From the NCBI RefSeq assembly GCF_012849375.1, contig NZ_CP051684.1, positions 2,852,001-2,916,000 on the forward strand: DNA of 64,000 nt, given 5' to 3'. The position numbers and the translations under genes were made by a program. The notes under the pieces are model-generated. The model saw only the letters and a program-made list of their open reading frames with translations, did no database searches and was not told where the DNA came from. The first letter of the stretch is position 1. Each line of letters opens with the position of its first letter. This document shows positions 8,949-17,274 of the stretch, one piece after another. Origin of the DNA: Duganella dendranthematis. Its GTDB lineage: Bacteria; Pseudomonadota; Gammaproteobacteria; Burkholderiales; Burkholderiaceae_D.

Positions 8949-10321
8949 GGCCGCACGATGCCCAGCCGTTCCATGCGGCGGTACAGCGCCTGGCGTGACA
9001 GGCCCAGTTCCGCCGCCGCTTGCGCTACCACGCCGCCGGCGCGGCTCAGCGCCAGGCTGATGGCGTCACGGTCCGGCTCACGGTTGCCTTCATCAAGGCT
9101 GGCCGATGCTGTGCCGGCGGCTGCCGACAGCGCTGCCGTAGCCGATGCCGGCGGCAGGCCCAGATCCGCCACCTTGATCACATCGCCGCTGGCCAGCAGG
9201 CCGGCGCGCATCATGACGTTTTTCAGTTCGCGCACATTGCCCGGCCACGCATGCGCCAGCAGCGCTGCCTGCGCATCGGGATGCAGTTGTTTGCCGGCGC
9301 CGAGGAAGTGCATCGCCAGCGGCAGGATGTCCAGCGGCCGCGCCGCCAGCGGCGGCAGCCGCAGTTCGATCACGTTGAGGCGATAGAACAGATCTTCGCG
9401 GAAGGTGCCGGCCTTGATCATGGCCTGCAGGTCGGCATTGGTGGCGCTGATCACGCGTACCTTGACCTGGCGTTCGCGGTTGGAGCCGAGGCGCTCGAAG
9501 CGGCCGGTTTCCAGCACCCGCAGCAGTTTCATTTGTCCGGCCAGCGGCAGATTGCCGATTTCATCGAGGAACAGCGTGCCGCCGTCGGCCGCTTCAAACT
9601 TGCCCTCGCGCGCCTTGGAGGCGCCGGTGTAGGCGCCGGCGTCGGCGCCGAACAGTTCCGCCTCAATCAGCTCGGACGGAATCGCGCCACAGTTGAGCAC
9701 CACGAACGGGCCGCCGCGCACGGCGGAATTGGCCTGGATAATTTCGGCGATGCGCTCCTTGCCGGTGCCATTGGGGCCGGAGATCAGCACCGGCACGTCG
9801 GCGCGCGCCACCTGGCAGGCCAGATGGATCACGCGTTCGGTGGCCTGGTCCTGGAAGACCATGCCGCGCAGGTCATGGCCGTGTTCCAGTTCGCGCCGCT
9901 GGCGCAGGTCGGCCTGCACGCGCTGCTGCAGGGCGCGCTTGGCCTGTCCCAGTTCGATCAGGTTGTTGACGGTGGCGATCAGCTTGTTGTCGTCCCACGG
10001 CTTGGCCAGATAGTCGGCGGCGCCGGCCTTGATCAGGTCCACCGCTGCATTCAGGTGGGTCCACGCGGTCAGCAGGATCACCGGCAGGTCCGGATGGCGC
10101 GCGCGGATGGCGCGGAACAGCGCCGTGCCTTCCTCGCCGGAAGTGGTGTCGGCGCTGAAGTTCATGTCCTGTAAAACCAGGTCGATGCTGTGCTGCTCCA
10201 GCAGCGCCAGGCCGGCTTCGGGCGAGGCGGCGCGCAGCGCCTCGATGTCGTGCAGCGAAAACAGCACTTCCAGGGCCACCGAAACGGCGGCGTTATCGTC
10301 GATGATGAGTACAGTAGGCAT
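8945..10321 (-). CDS. Sigma-54-dependent response regulator (receiver-AAA+-Fis)
   Basis: A 458-residue NtrC-type activator. The receiver (1-120) has acidic residues at IIDDN, the phosphorylation site Asp52 and Lys107 in AKPWD. The AAA+ domain (about 155-390) has Walker A GPNGTGKE (182-189) and the sigma-54 contact loop GAYTGA (229-234), with Tyr in place of the more common Phe. A Fis-type HTH closes the protein (about 430-455, [20 protein letters not shown]). The start at 10321 matches the conserved VLIIDDN beginning; in-frame ATGs at 10348 and 10372 are possible, the last overlapping the upstream permease stop as TAATG. It probably activates the sigma-54 promoter at the head of its own operon. 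Confidence 0.92.
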   Translation of the reverse strand: MPTVLIIDDNAAVSVALEVLFSLHDIEALRAASPEAGLALLEQHSIDLVLQDMNFSADTTSGEEGTALFRAIRARHPDLPVILLTAWTHLNAAVDLIKAGAADYLAKPWDDNKLIATVNNLIELGQAKRALQQRVQADLRQRRELEHGHDLRGMVFQDQATERVIHLACQVARADVPVLISGPNGTGKERIAEIIQANSAVRGGPFVVLNCGAIPSELIEAELFGADAGAYTGASKAREGKFEAADGGTLFLDEIGNLPLAGQMKLLRVLETGRFERLGSNRERQVKVRVISATNADLQAMIKAGTFREDLFYRLNVIELRLPPLAARPLDILPLAMHFLGAGKQLHPDAQAALLAHAWPGNVRELKNVMMRAGLLASGDVIKVADLGLPPASATAALSAAAGTASASLDEGNREPDRDAISLALSRAGGVVAQAAAELGLSRQALYRRMERLGIVRP

Positions 10322-10371
10322 GCCGCAAGCATAACATTGTCGCGGCATGCCTTGCACCTTGGTTGCCGTCA

Positions 10372-11607
10372 TTACGCGGTGCGGGTGGCGGTGGCCGGCG
10401 AGATGCTGGCAGCGCGCCACGCCGGGCCGTAGACGGCCAGCACGCCCAGCGCCAGGAATACGCCGGAACCGATCAGCAGGTAGCTGGCCGGCAGACGCGC
10501 CATTTCCAGCTTGCTGACCAACAGCTGGTTCAGCCCCAGTGCCAGCAGCACGCCGGCGGCGACGCCGGCACTCGTAATCAGTACGTTCTCGGTGATGAAG
10601 TAGCGCAGGATGTCGATCCGGCGCGCACCGAGTGCGCGGCGCACGCCGATCTGTTTGCGGCGCTGCGTGACCCACAGGCTGGCCATGCCGACGATGCCGC
10701 TGGCGGTGATCAGCAACAGCAGCACGCTGACCGTCACCAGCATCCACGCCAGCGCCAGATCGGCGCGATAGCGCAGCTTGCGATATTCCGTCAGCGTCTT
10801 GGTCTTGACGATGATTGGCTCCGGCGAGGCGGCACGCAGCGCGGCTTCGGTTTCCTTGAGCACCCGGTCCAGTTGGCCCGGCTCGGCGCGCACCGTGTAG
10901 CCGTAGCCGGCGTCGCCCGTGGTGCGGGCCGGTATGATAAAGGACTGCTCGCCTTTGGCGCCGATTTGGGCACTTGGCGTTTGCAGTTTGTCGACCACGC
11001 CGACAACGCGCATCGGATTAGCCTCGCTGCCGGTCCCGTTGAGCATTTGTTTGCCGACGAAGCTGGTGGCGCCGGGCCACAGTTTCTCACCGAGCACGCG
11101 GGTGATGATGGCCACCTTGGGGTATTCCTTGCTGGTGTTGGCATCGATTTCCAGCAGTTCACCTGGCAGGAAATCGCGCCCTTCGGTCAGTTGTAGCCCC
11201 CAGGTTTTCACCAGCGATTCGGCGGCCTGGTAGGTGGAGCCCAGCGCTACCGCAGTGACCTGCTTGTAGTCGGTGGCCAGGCCGGTGGTGTTGCCGGAAC
11301 GGCTCAGCGGGGTCTGGCTGACCTGGGCCACCGAGGTCACGCCGGCCACGGCCCGGATGGTGGCGATTTCGGCGCGCTGGCTGGCCAGGCTGGCTTCGTG
11401 TGGCAGCGCCTTGAGGCGGCGTACCTGGACGGAGAACACCTCGCCTTCGTTGGCGACGCCGCTGGCGCGCGCCGACACGGCCTGGCGGTCCTTCACAATG
11501 TAGATGGCGTTGGACAGGATGGCCAGGCTCAGGGCCACCTGCACCGCGACCAGTATCGGCCCGGTTTTATTGCGCAGCAGCGCGGACAGGATAGGACGGA
11601 TTTCCAT
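10372..11607 (-). CDS. MacB/FtsX-type ABC transporter permease (second)
   Basis: A 411-residue permease with one N-terminal transmembrane helix (about 17-37, ILVAVQVALSLAILSNAIYIV), a large periplasmic domain, and three C-terminal helices (about 285-400) containing the FtsX motif QRRKQIGVRRALGARRIDILRYFI. MacB-type transporters do not move substrate across the inner membrane; they push periplasmic substrate through an outer-membrane channel by mechanotransmission. Here the permease is split into two different proteins that presumably heterodimerise with one ATPase. It is the second permease, 12 bases downstream of the first. No TolC-like gene is nearby, so an outer-membrane partner would be encoded elsewhere. 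Confidence 0.9.
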   Translation of the reverse strand: MEIRPILSALLRNKTGPILVAVQVALSLAILSNAIYIVKDRQAVSARASGVANEGEVFSVQVRRLKALPHEASLASQRAEIATIRAVAGVTSVAQVSQTPLSRSGNTTGLATDYKQVTAVALGSTYQAAESLVKTWGLQLTEGRDFLPGELLEIDANTSKEYPKVAIITRVLGEKLWPGATSFVGKQMLNGTGSEANPMRVVGVVDKLQTPSAQIGAKGEQSFIIPARTTGDAGYGYTVRAEPGQLDRVLKETEAALRAASPEPIIVKTKTLTEYRKLRYRADLALAWMLVTVSVLLLLITASGIVGMASLWVTQRRKQIGVRRALGARRIDILRYFITENVLITSAGVAAGVLLALGLNQLLVSKLEMARLPASYLLIGSGVFLALGVLAVYGPAWRAASISPATATRTA

Positions 11608-11619
11608 GAGTAGCCTCGC

Positions 11620-12933
11620 TTATTGGGATTTGAGTTGCAGTGCCGGCGTGACCTGGCAGGCGCGCCAGGTCGGCAGCAGGCCGGCCAGTACCGCCGCCAG
11701 CACCGCCAGCACGAAGGTGGTCAGCAGCATGATCCAGTCCATCTGCGCCACCGTTGCCAGTGCCTTCGACTGCAGTGCGATCAGCGCCAGCGCGCCGACC
11801 GCCAGCAGCAGCCCAAGCAGGCCGCCGACCAGGCCGACCACCGTGGTCTCGATCAGGAATTGGGTGAAAATCTCGCGGCGCGAGGCGCCCAGCGCGCGGC
11901 GGATGCCGACTTCGGAGGCGCGCACCGAGAACTTGGCCAGCAGCAGGCCGATGGTGTTGACCAGGCAAAGCAGCAGGAAGCCGAACGACAGCCACACGGC
12001 CAGCTTGTTGTCGTTGTCGACGACCTTCTGGAATTCCAGCCACTCCATGACGTCATACAGCTTGTTCGGCGTATTGCGTTTCAGGCGGCCCAGCTTGCGC
12101 TGTTCGGCGGCGTAGCTATCCAGATAGCTTTGCAGTGCCGCGCGGTCGCCCGGCGTGGCGGTTTCAAACCATACCTGGATCCAGGTACATTCCGAATCCA
12201 GGAAGCCCTGGAAGCCCGGTTCCACATTGCCCTGGCAGCCGGTGCTGCCATTGCGCTCCACCTGGTGATTGATGGCGGTGGTGAAGGGAATGTACATATC
12301 CTCCTCGTCGCCGAAGGCGGTTTCGGGGCCGATCAGGTGCTGGTAGCGCGGGATCACGTTCCACGTGTCGAGCACACCGACGATCTGGTAATCGAAGCCG
12401 CCCATGCGCACGCGGCGACCCACCGGATCGGCGTCGCCATACAGTTTTTCCGACAGCTTGCGGCTGAGGACAACCACGTCGGCGCCGCGCTGGTCGGCAT
12501 CCGGCGCCCAGCCCTGGCCGTGCAGGAAGGGCGCTTCAAACATATTGAAGTAATCGCCGCCGGTGGCGATGCCGCGCACCACAAAGACCCCCAGGTCCTT
12601 GCGTTCCGGCTCCAGCGGCAGGCCGACGCCAAACAGCGCGGTGCGGCGTTCGCCCGCCTTGCTGTTCATGAAATTGACGGCGTCGCGGTAGCTCATTTGT
12701 TCGTCATTCGGCTTGTCGCCGACCTTGTAGCTTTCAAGCGGGCCGTTGTCGAACTGCGGCACGAACAGGCGCTCGCTCTTGGCCGGAATCGGGTTGCCGG
12801 ACATGACGTGCAGGATGGTCAGCGTCGACACGCTGGCCGCCACGCCGATGGCCAGCGTCAGCACCATCAGTGCGGTCAGGGCGGGATTGCGGCGCAGGCT
12901 ACGTAGCCCCAGCAGGAAGTAGTATTGGAACAT
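11620..12933 (-). CDS. MacB/FtsX-type ABC transporter permease (first)
   Basis: A 437-residue permease with an N-terminal helix (about 17-43), a periplasmic domain with two cysteines (STGCQGNV and DSECTW) that could form a disulfide, and three C-terminal helices with the FtsX motif SVRASEVGIRRALGASRREIFTQF. It has the same architecture as the next gene but is clearly a paralogue rather than a copy. It lies 10 bases downstream of the ATPase gene. The substrate is unknown; family members export antibiotics, peptides or lipoprotein-linked substrates. Confidence 0.9.
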   Translation of the reverse strand: MFQYYFLLGLRSLRRNPALTALMVLTLAIGVAASVSTLTILHVMSGNPIPAKSERLFVPQFDNGPLESYKVGDKPNDEQMSYRDAVNFMNSKAGERRTALFGVGLPLEPERKDLGVFVVRGIATGGDYFNMFEAPFLHGQGWAPDADQRGADVVVLSRKLSEKLYGDADPVGRRVRMGGFDYQIVGVLDTWNVIPRYQHLIGPETAFGDEEDMYIPFTTAINHQVERNGSTGCQGNVEPGFQGFLDSECTWIQVWFETATPGDRAALQSYLDSYAAEQRKLGRLKRNTPNKLYDVMEWLEFQKVVDNDNKLAVWLSFGFLLLCLVNTIGLLLAKFSVRASEVGIRRALGASRREIFTQFLIETTVVGLVGGLLGLLLAVGALALIALQSKALATVAQMDWIMLLTTFVLAVLAAVLAGLLPTWRACQVTPALQLKSQ

Positions 12934-12943
12934 GCTGCGCTCC

Positions 12944-13657
12944 TTACGCTTGGGCGGCGTGGCCGACGGTGCTCAGCGACGGCGACTTGCGCACCAGGTC
13001 GGACACCTGGCCGTCGATGATGTGGACATTGCGCTGGGTGCGCACCGCCAGTTCCGGATCGTGGGTCACCATCAGGATGGTGGTGCCGGCGGCGTTGATT
13101 TCTTCCAGCAGCTCCATCACGCCGCGCGCCATCTGCGTATCCAGGTTACCGGTCGGTTCATCGGCCAGCAGCAGTTTGGGCGAACCGGCCAGCGCGCGGG
13201 CGATGGCCACCCGCTGCTGCTGGCCGCCGGACAGTTCGGCCGGATAGTGCTTCATGCGCGAGGCCAGGCCGACCTTGGCCAGCGCGTCCTCGATGCGCTC
13301 CTTGCGCTCGGCGGCGTTGAAGCCGCGATAGCGCAGCGGCACGTCGACGTTATCGAACAGCGACAGGTCGGGAATCAGGTTGAAGCCCTGGAAGATGAAG
13401 CCCAGCTTTTCATTGCGCAGGCGCGAGCGGGCGTTGTCGTCCATGCCGCGCACGTTGACGCCGTCCAGCACATATTCGCCGTCGGTAAATTCCTCCAGCA
13501 GGCCGGCGATGTTGAGGAAGCTGGTCTTGCCCGAGCCGGACGGCCCGGTAACGGTGACGAACTCGCCTTGCTTGACGTCGATCTCGAAGCCGCGCAGCGC
13601 GTGGGTTTCGATCATGTGGGTGCGATACACTTTGCTCAGGTTTTTCATGCGCAGCAT
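12944..13657 (-). CDS. ABC transporter ATP-binding protein (MacB/LolD type)
   Basis: A 237-residue ATPase with all motifs intact: Walker A GPSGSGKT (38-45), signature LSGGQQQRVAIARAL, Walker B LLLADEPTGNLDT and the switch histidine in VTHD. The LADEPTGNLD form and the overall length are typical of the LolD/MacB/FtsE branch that pairs with FtsX-type permeases. It sits between the adaptor gene (16-base gap) and the two permease genes and would power both. A single stand-alone ATPase with two different permeases implies an asymmetric complex. Confidence 0.95.
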   Translation of the reverse strand: MLRMKNLSKVYRTHMIETHALRGFEIDVKQGEFVTVTGPSGSGKTSFLNIAGLLEEFTDGEYVLDGVNVRGMDDNARSRLRNEKLGFIFQGFNLIPDLSLFDNVDVPLRYRGFNAAERKERIEDALAKVGLASRMKHYPAELSGGQQQRVAIARALAGSPKLLLADEPTGNLDTQMARGVMELLEEINAAGTTILMVTHDPELAVRTQRNVHIIDGQVSDLVRKSPSLSTVGHAAQA

Positions 13658-13673
13658 AGGAGCCTCTCAGAGT

Positions 13674-14942
13674 TTAGTTATTGATCGAGACGCGTTCGGC
13701 GTTCTCAAAGGTTTCGGTACCGGAGATCACAATCTTGTCGCCTGGTTTCAGGCCGCCGAGAATTTCCACGGCGGAGACGCTGGTGGCGCCCAGCTTGATC
13801 GGGGTGCGGATGGCGACGCCGTCGCGCACCACGTAGGCATAGCGGCCGCCTTCCGATTCGACGAACGGGCCGCGCTGCACCATCAGCGCGTCGTGCTTCT
13901 CGTCGATCAGCAGGCGCGCGGTGATGCGCTGGCTCTGGCGCAGGCCGGCCGGCTGTTCGCCGTTGAACCGCACCCGCGCCAGCACCTGGTTCTTCACCAC
14001 TTCCGGCGACAGCGCCGACAGCTTGCCGTTGGCGGTGCCGGTGCCGTAGTTGACTTCCGCCGTCATGCCCAGACCCAGGTCGGACACATAGGTCTCCGGC
14101 ACTTCCAGCTCGACTTCGAGGCGCGACAGGTCGACCAGCGTCATCAGCGGCGTGTTGGCCGGCACCACGCTGCGGTTGGCGACCGACAGCGTGCCGATGA
14201 AGCCGTCGACCGGCGCCCGCACCGTCAGTTCATCGACGCGTCGCTGGGCGTTGGACAGCGTGCTGCGTTGCTGCTCCAGCTGCTTGATCTTGGACTCCAG
14301 TTCCAGCGCCACGTTGTCGCTTTCCAGCGCCGAGGCCTGGTCGGCGTGCTTGGCGCGGATGGCGGCGGAGTTCAGCGCGTCCTTGGCCTTCTGGTATTCG
14401 ATCTTGGCGATGATGCCTTCGTTGGAGACGGCGTCGTAGCGTTCCAGCGTGCGCTGCGCCGACAGACGGTCGATTTCGGCGGTGTCGGCGTCGCGCTGCG
14501 CCAGCAGCTTCTGTTTGCGGGCCAGGATGCGCTGGCGCGCCACGTCGGCTTCGATCTGGGCGTAGGCCGCTTGCTCCTTCTTCAGCGCGTCGGACAGGTC
14601 GGGCGATTCCAGTACGGCCAGCACGTCGCCCTTTTTGACGGTGTCGCCGGCGTGGGTCTGCAGCGTGACGGTGGCCAGCGACGGCGCGTACAGCGTCGGG
14701 CTGACGGCGGCGACGATGCGGCCGTTGACGGCGGCGTCGCGGATCAACGTGCCACGGCCCACTTCGGCGATGCGCAGGCGTGAGATGTTGACCGAGTGGT
14801 CGGTGTTGCGCCAGTTGTGGAACAAATACCAGCCCACCGCCAGCACCACCACACTAGCGGCGGCAATGATCAGGCGGCGCTTGGTGGTCTGGCCTTTGGG
14901 GGCGGCAATCACGGCGTCTTGGGAGGAGGTGTCACGTATCAT
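13674..14942 (-). CDS. Periplasmic adaptor (HlyD/MacA-type membrane fusion protein)
   Basis: A 422-residue membrane-fusion protein with one N-terminal transmembrane anchor (about 23-41, RLIIAAASVVVLAVGWYLF), split biotinyl-lipoyl halves (VTLQTHAGDTVKKGDVLAVLESPDL and RAPVDGFIGTLSVANRSVV), a long alpha-hairpin coiled coil between them (about 120-245, Gln/Lys/Ala-rich), a beta-barrel domain and a membrane-proximal domain. It would connect the MacB-like permeases to an outer-membrane channel. It is the first gene of the operon; the start at 14942 lies about 22 bases after the predicted sigma-54 transcription start. No strong ribosome-binding site is visible. Confidence 0.92.
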   Translation of the reverse strand: MIRDTSSQDAVIAAPKGQTTKRRLIIAAASVVVLAVGWYLFHNWRNTDHSVNISRLRIAEVGRGTLIRDAAVNGRIVAAVSPTLYAPSLATVTLQTHAGDTVKKGDVLAVLESPDLSDALKKEQAAYAQIEADVARQRILARKQKLLAQRDADTAEIDRLSAQRTLERYDAVSNEGIIAKIEYQKAKDALNSAAIRAKHADQASALESDNVALELESKIKQLEQQRSTLSNAQRRVDELTVRAPVDGFIGTLSVANRSVVPANTPLMTLVDLSRLEVELEVPETYVSDLGLGMTAEVNYGTGTANGKLSALSPEVVKNQVLARVRFNGEQPAGLRQSQRITARLLIDEKHDALMVQRGPFVESEGGRYAYVVRDGVAIRTPIKLGATSVSAVEILGGLKPGDKIVISGTETFENAERVSINN

Positions 14943-14975
14943 GATGGTCGTATGGTGTATGGATAGGCAACCTTA

Positions 14976-14991
14976 TGCAGAAAGTGTGCCA
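14976..14991 (-). promoter_or_regulatory. Sigma-54 (RpoN) promoter of the exporter/two-component operon
   Basis: Read on the minus strand the site is TGGCACACTTTCTGCA. It has the required GG and GC dinucleotides with exactly ten bases between them, and the -24 half TGGCAC is a full consensus match. Transcription would start near 14965. The operon it precedes encodes an activator with the GAYTGA sigma-54 contact loop, so the match is supported by context as well as sequence. Not tested experimentally as far as can be seen here. Confidence 0.8.
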
Positions 14992-15031
14992 GCATATAAG
15001 TTATTGATTTTTATGAGATAGTTAGTGGCGT

Positions 15032-15098
15032 GTCCGCTGTCCGGTGGCGTCCGGCAGCGTCCGGAAACGTCCGTGATGTCCGCGTTGTCCGGCCGGAC
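15032..15098. repeat. Phased GTCCG array, likely enhancer (upstream activating sequence)
   Basis: Seven copies of GTCCG start at 15032, 15039, 15049, 15059, 15069, 15078 and 15087, mostly 9-10 bases apart and so roughly one helical turn. The last copy merges with an inverted copy to give the perfect palindrome GTCCGGCCGGAC at 15087-15098. The array lies about 67-133 bases upstream of the predicted sigma-54 start, the normal place for NtrC-type activator binding sites. It also sits between divergent genes and could act on the MutS-like gene. The repeats are seen; binding by the operon's own regulator is inferred. Confidence 0.7.
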
Positions 15099-15156
15099 TT
15101 GAAAATCTGGCAATTGTGCTCAATCTGGCGCAGTGTTGCCAACTGATAAGCCTTTC

Positions 15157-16650
15157 ATGACCGATTACCCGTTTGTGCCGAGCGATGTCGCGCTCTACCG
15201 CCGTACCCTGTCCGATGCGGACACCCTGCTGGACAGCGCGACCTGGGACGACCTGCTGCTGCCGGATTACAGCGCGCAGCTGGCGCGCGAGACCAGCATC
15301 TTCGGCCAGCAGGAACTGCACCGGCGGCTGCATGTGGAGGAGGACGCGTCCGCAGCAGCCGTCCGCGTCCGCGCGCTGGTGGCGGACGATGGACTGCGGA
15401 CGCGCTTGACGTCCGCCAGCACCGGTCTGCGCCAGGCTGACCGCGAGATCAGCGAGACCGTGTTTGGCGCGCCGCTGCCGGTAACGCCGCGCTGGGTGCC
15501 GGTGCTGGGCTGGTTGCCGTGGGCCTTCTTGGTGTCGGTCGGGCTGGCGCTGGGCATGAACTGGTTGTGGATGTGGCTTGTGACGCTGGCGCTGTTCCTG
15601 TCGCTGTGCGGGATCCAGGCGGGCTATCATGATGCGGTACAGGAGTGGACCAGCATCCTCAACGCCATGCAGCAGATGCTGCGCGCGCACGGGTTGCTGG
15701 CGCAGATCGACGACCCGGCGACGGCGCCATTGCGCGATGACGGCGCCGAGGCGTCGCGCCTGAACCGGGGCCTTGGCCGCTCGCTGCTGGCCTATCTGCC
15801 GGGCGCGCGCGACTACGCCGACTGGATGTTCCTGGAAAATGTGCGGCACTACTTCCGCAGCCGCGAGGTGGTGCGTGAGCACATCGACTTCCTGCGCTCC
15901 AGCTTTGCGCGGGTGGCGGCGCTGGAGGCGGATCTGGCGCTGGCGCGCCATCTGTCGCAGGCGCCGGCGTTCTGCTGGGCGGAGCAAGGCGACGAGGTGG
16001 CGCTGGACGACGTGGTGCATCCGTTGCTGGCCGATGCGGCGGCGCTGACGTTCGGCATGGCGCGGCAGGGCGTCTTCATCTCGGGCCAGAACGGCATCGG
16101 CAAGAGCACCTTGCTGCGCACGATAGGACTGAATCTGATCACCGCGCGCGCCTTCGGCTTCTGCTACGCGACGCGCGCGGTCACGCCGCTGCAGCCGGTG
16201 TACACCAGCATGCAGAACGACGATGCGATGGATAACGGCGAGAGCTTCTATATGGCCGAACTGCGGCGCGGGCAGGAACTGCTGGCGGTGGCGGCGCAGC
16301 GGCGCGCCATCTTCCTGATCGACGAAATCTTCCGCGGCACGAACTACCTGGAATCGGTATCGGCGGCCGGCGCGGTGCTGCACACGCTGGCACAGCAGGG
16401 ACGGGTGGTGGTGGCGTCGCACCATCTGGTATTGGCGTCGCTGCTGGCCGACAGTTTGCGACCGTGGTGCGTCAGCCGCGAGGACGGGCGCTGGCAGCTC
16501 AAGCCCGGCCTGCTGCAAGCCACCAACGGCATCGCCCTGCTGACAGCGCGCGGCTTCGACAGCGCCATCACCACCAAAGCTGATCGCATCCACGCCTGGC
16601 TCAGCGACTACATGGCGCATCCGGCTGAAAAGTCTTTGACTTTGGGTTGA
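15157..16650 (+). CDS. Membrane-anchored MutS-family ATPase
   Basis: A 497-residue protein ending in a MutS-type ABC ATPase: Walker A SGQNGIGKST (about 309-318), SFYMAELRR (363-371) and Walker B IFLIDEIFRGTN (385-396), which parallels the DExxRGT element of MutS. The mismatch-recognition and connector domains of MutS are absent. Two adjacent transmembrane helices (about 115-134 and 136-155) follow a soluble N-terminal region. Proteins of this layout are annotated as MutS-related but have no settled function; mismatch repair is unlikely. The ATG at 15157 is chosen over an in-frame GTG at 15133. It is divergent from the exporter operon, with the GTCCG array between them. Confidence 0.8.
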   Translation: MTDYPFVPSDVALYRRTLSDADTLLDSATWDDLLLPDYSAQLARETSIFGQQELHRRLHVEEDASAAAVRVRALVADDGLRTRLTSASTGLRQADREISETVFGAPLPVTPRWVPVLGWLPWAFLVSVGLALGMNWLWMWLVTLALFLSLCGIQAGYHDAVQEWTSILNAMQQMLRAHGLLAQIDDPATAPLRDDGAEASRLNRGLGRSLLAYLPGARDYADWMFLENVRHYFRSREVVREHIDFLRSSFARVAALEADLALARHLSQAPAFCWAEQGDEVALDDVVHPLLADAAALTFGMARQGVFISGQNGIGKSTLLRTIGLNLITARAFGFCYATRAVTPLQPVYTSMQNDDAMDNGESFYMAELRRGQELLAVAAQRRAIFLIDEIFRGTNYLESVSAAGAVLHTLAQQGRVVVASHHLVLASLLADSLRPWCVSREDGRWQLKPGLLQATNGIALLTARGFDSAITTKADRIHAWLSDYMAHPAEKSLTLG

Positions 16651-16682
16651 ACGAGGTCTAATATTTCTGCGTTGACAGAAAT
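16636..16682 (+). promoter_or_regulatory. Promoter and operator of the GbsR/MarR-type gene
   Basis: TTGACT (16636-16641) and TATAAT-like TAATAT (16659-16664) are separated by 17 bases. A palindrome ATTTCTG-N6-CAGAAAT covers 16663-16682, overlapping the -10 and probable start point. The -35 lies inside the last codons of the MutS-like gene. The same palindrome recurs at 17235-17254, so it is probably the operator of the regulator that follows. Confidence 0.7.
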
Positions 16683-16692
16683 TAGAGAAATC

Positions 16693-17220
16693 ATGGACCT
16701 TTCGCCGACCATCCAGAAATATATCCTCCACTGGGGCGAGATGGGCGCGCGCTGGGGCGTGAACCGGACCGTGTCGCAGATTCATGCGCTGCTATTCCTG
16801 GTCAACCAGCCGCTCAATGCCGAGCAGATCGCCGAGACGCTGAATGTGGCGCGTTCGAATGTCAGCAATAGCCTGAAGGAGCTGCAAAGCTGGGGGCTGG
16901 TGCGCATCACCCATATGGCGGGCGACCGGCGCGACCATTTCCTGGCCTTGCAGGATGTGTGGGCCATCTTCCGCGTCATCGTGGAAGAGCGCAAGAAGCG
17001 CGAGATTGATCCGACGCTGACCGTGCTGCGCGCCTGCGCCGCGGAGGCGGAAGATGACCCGCTGCTGGAGCCGGCCACCAAGGTCAAAATGGAGCAGGTA
17101 CTGGCGTTCCTCGAAATGCTCACTGCCACGTATGACGATTACAAGCACCTGCCACCGGCCACCATGCAGCGCTTCCTGAAAATGGGCGGCAAGGTGGCGC
17201 GCCTGATCGGTAGCGACTAA
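16693..17220 (+). CDS. GbsR/MarR-family transcriptional regulator
   Basis: A 175-residue winged-helix regulator. The recognition region NAEQIAETLNVARSNVSNSLKELQSWGLVR (about 42-71) is followed by a wing (HMAGDRRDHF) and a C-terminal helical dimerisation region. This arrangement fits the GbsR branch of the MarR superfamily. The ATG at 16693 has AGAGAAA upstream; a TTG at 16672 in frame lies inside the operator and is less likely. Palindromes before this gene and before the next one suggest it represses itself and the DUF4166/TIGR01777 pair. The ligand is unknown. Confidence 0.82.
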   Translation: MDLSPTIQKYILHWGEMGARWGVNRTVSQIHALLFLVNQPLNAEQIAETLNVARSNVSNSLKELQSWGLVRITHMAGDRRDHFLALQDVWAIFRVIVEERKKREIDPTLTVLRACAAEAEDDPLLEPATKVKMEQVLAFLEMLTATYDDYKHLPPATMQRFLKMGGKVARLIGSD

Positions 17221-17234
17221 AAATTTCACTCATA

Positions 17235-17254
17235 ATTTCTGTTTATACAGAAAT
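17235..17254. promoter_or_regulatory. Second copy of the GbsR-type palindrome
   Basis: ATTTCTGTTTATACAGAAAT, the same ATTTCTG-N6-CAGAAAT inverted repeat as at 16663-16682. It lies in the 54-base gap before the DUF4166 gene. TATACA inside it (17244-17249) could serve as a -10, but no convincing -35 is visible. Confidence 0.7.
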
Positions 17255-17274
17255 CACAGACGACGGCGCCGACC

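Noticed and set aside
10322-10747. N-terminal extension of the response regulator frame by about 140 codons
   Set aside because: It lies opposite nothing but inside the permease gene read in another frame, has Arg/Gly-rich shadow composition, and the receiver domain begins normally at 10321.
15032-15098. GTCCG array as a CRISPR-like repeat
   Set aside because: Units are five bases with 2-5-base gaps; there are no spacers of CRISPR length and no cas genes.
15129-15143. A TGGCGC...TTGCC sequence on the plus strand resembling a second sigma-54 promoter for the MutS-like gene
   Set aside because: Only nine bases separate the GG and GC, one fewer than sigma-54 requires.
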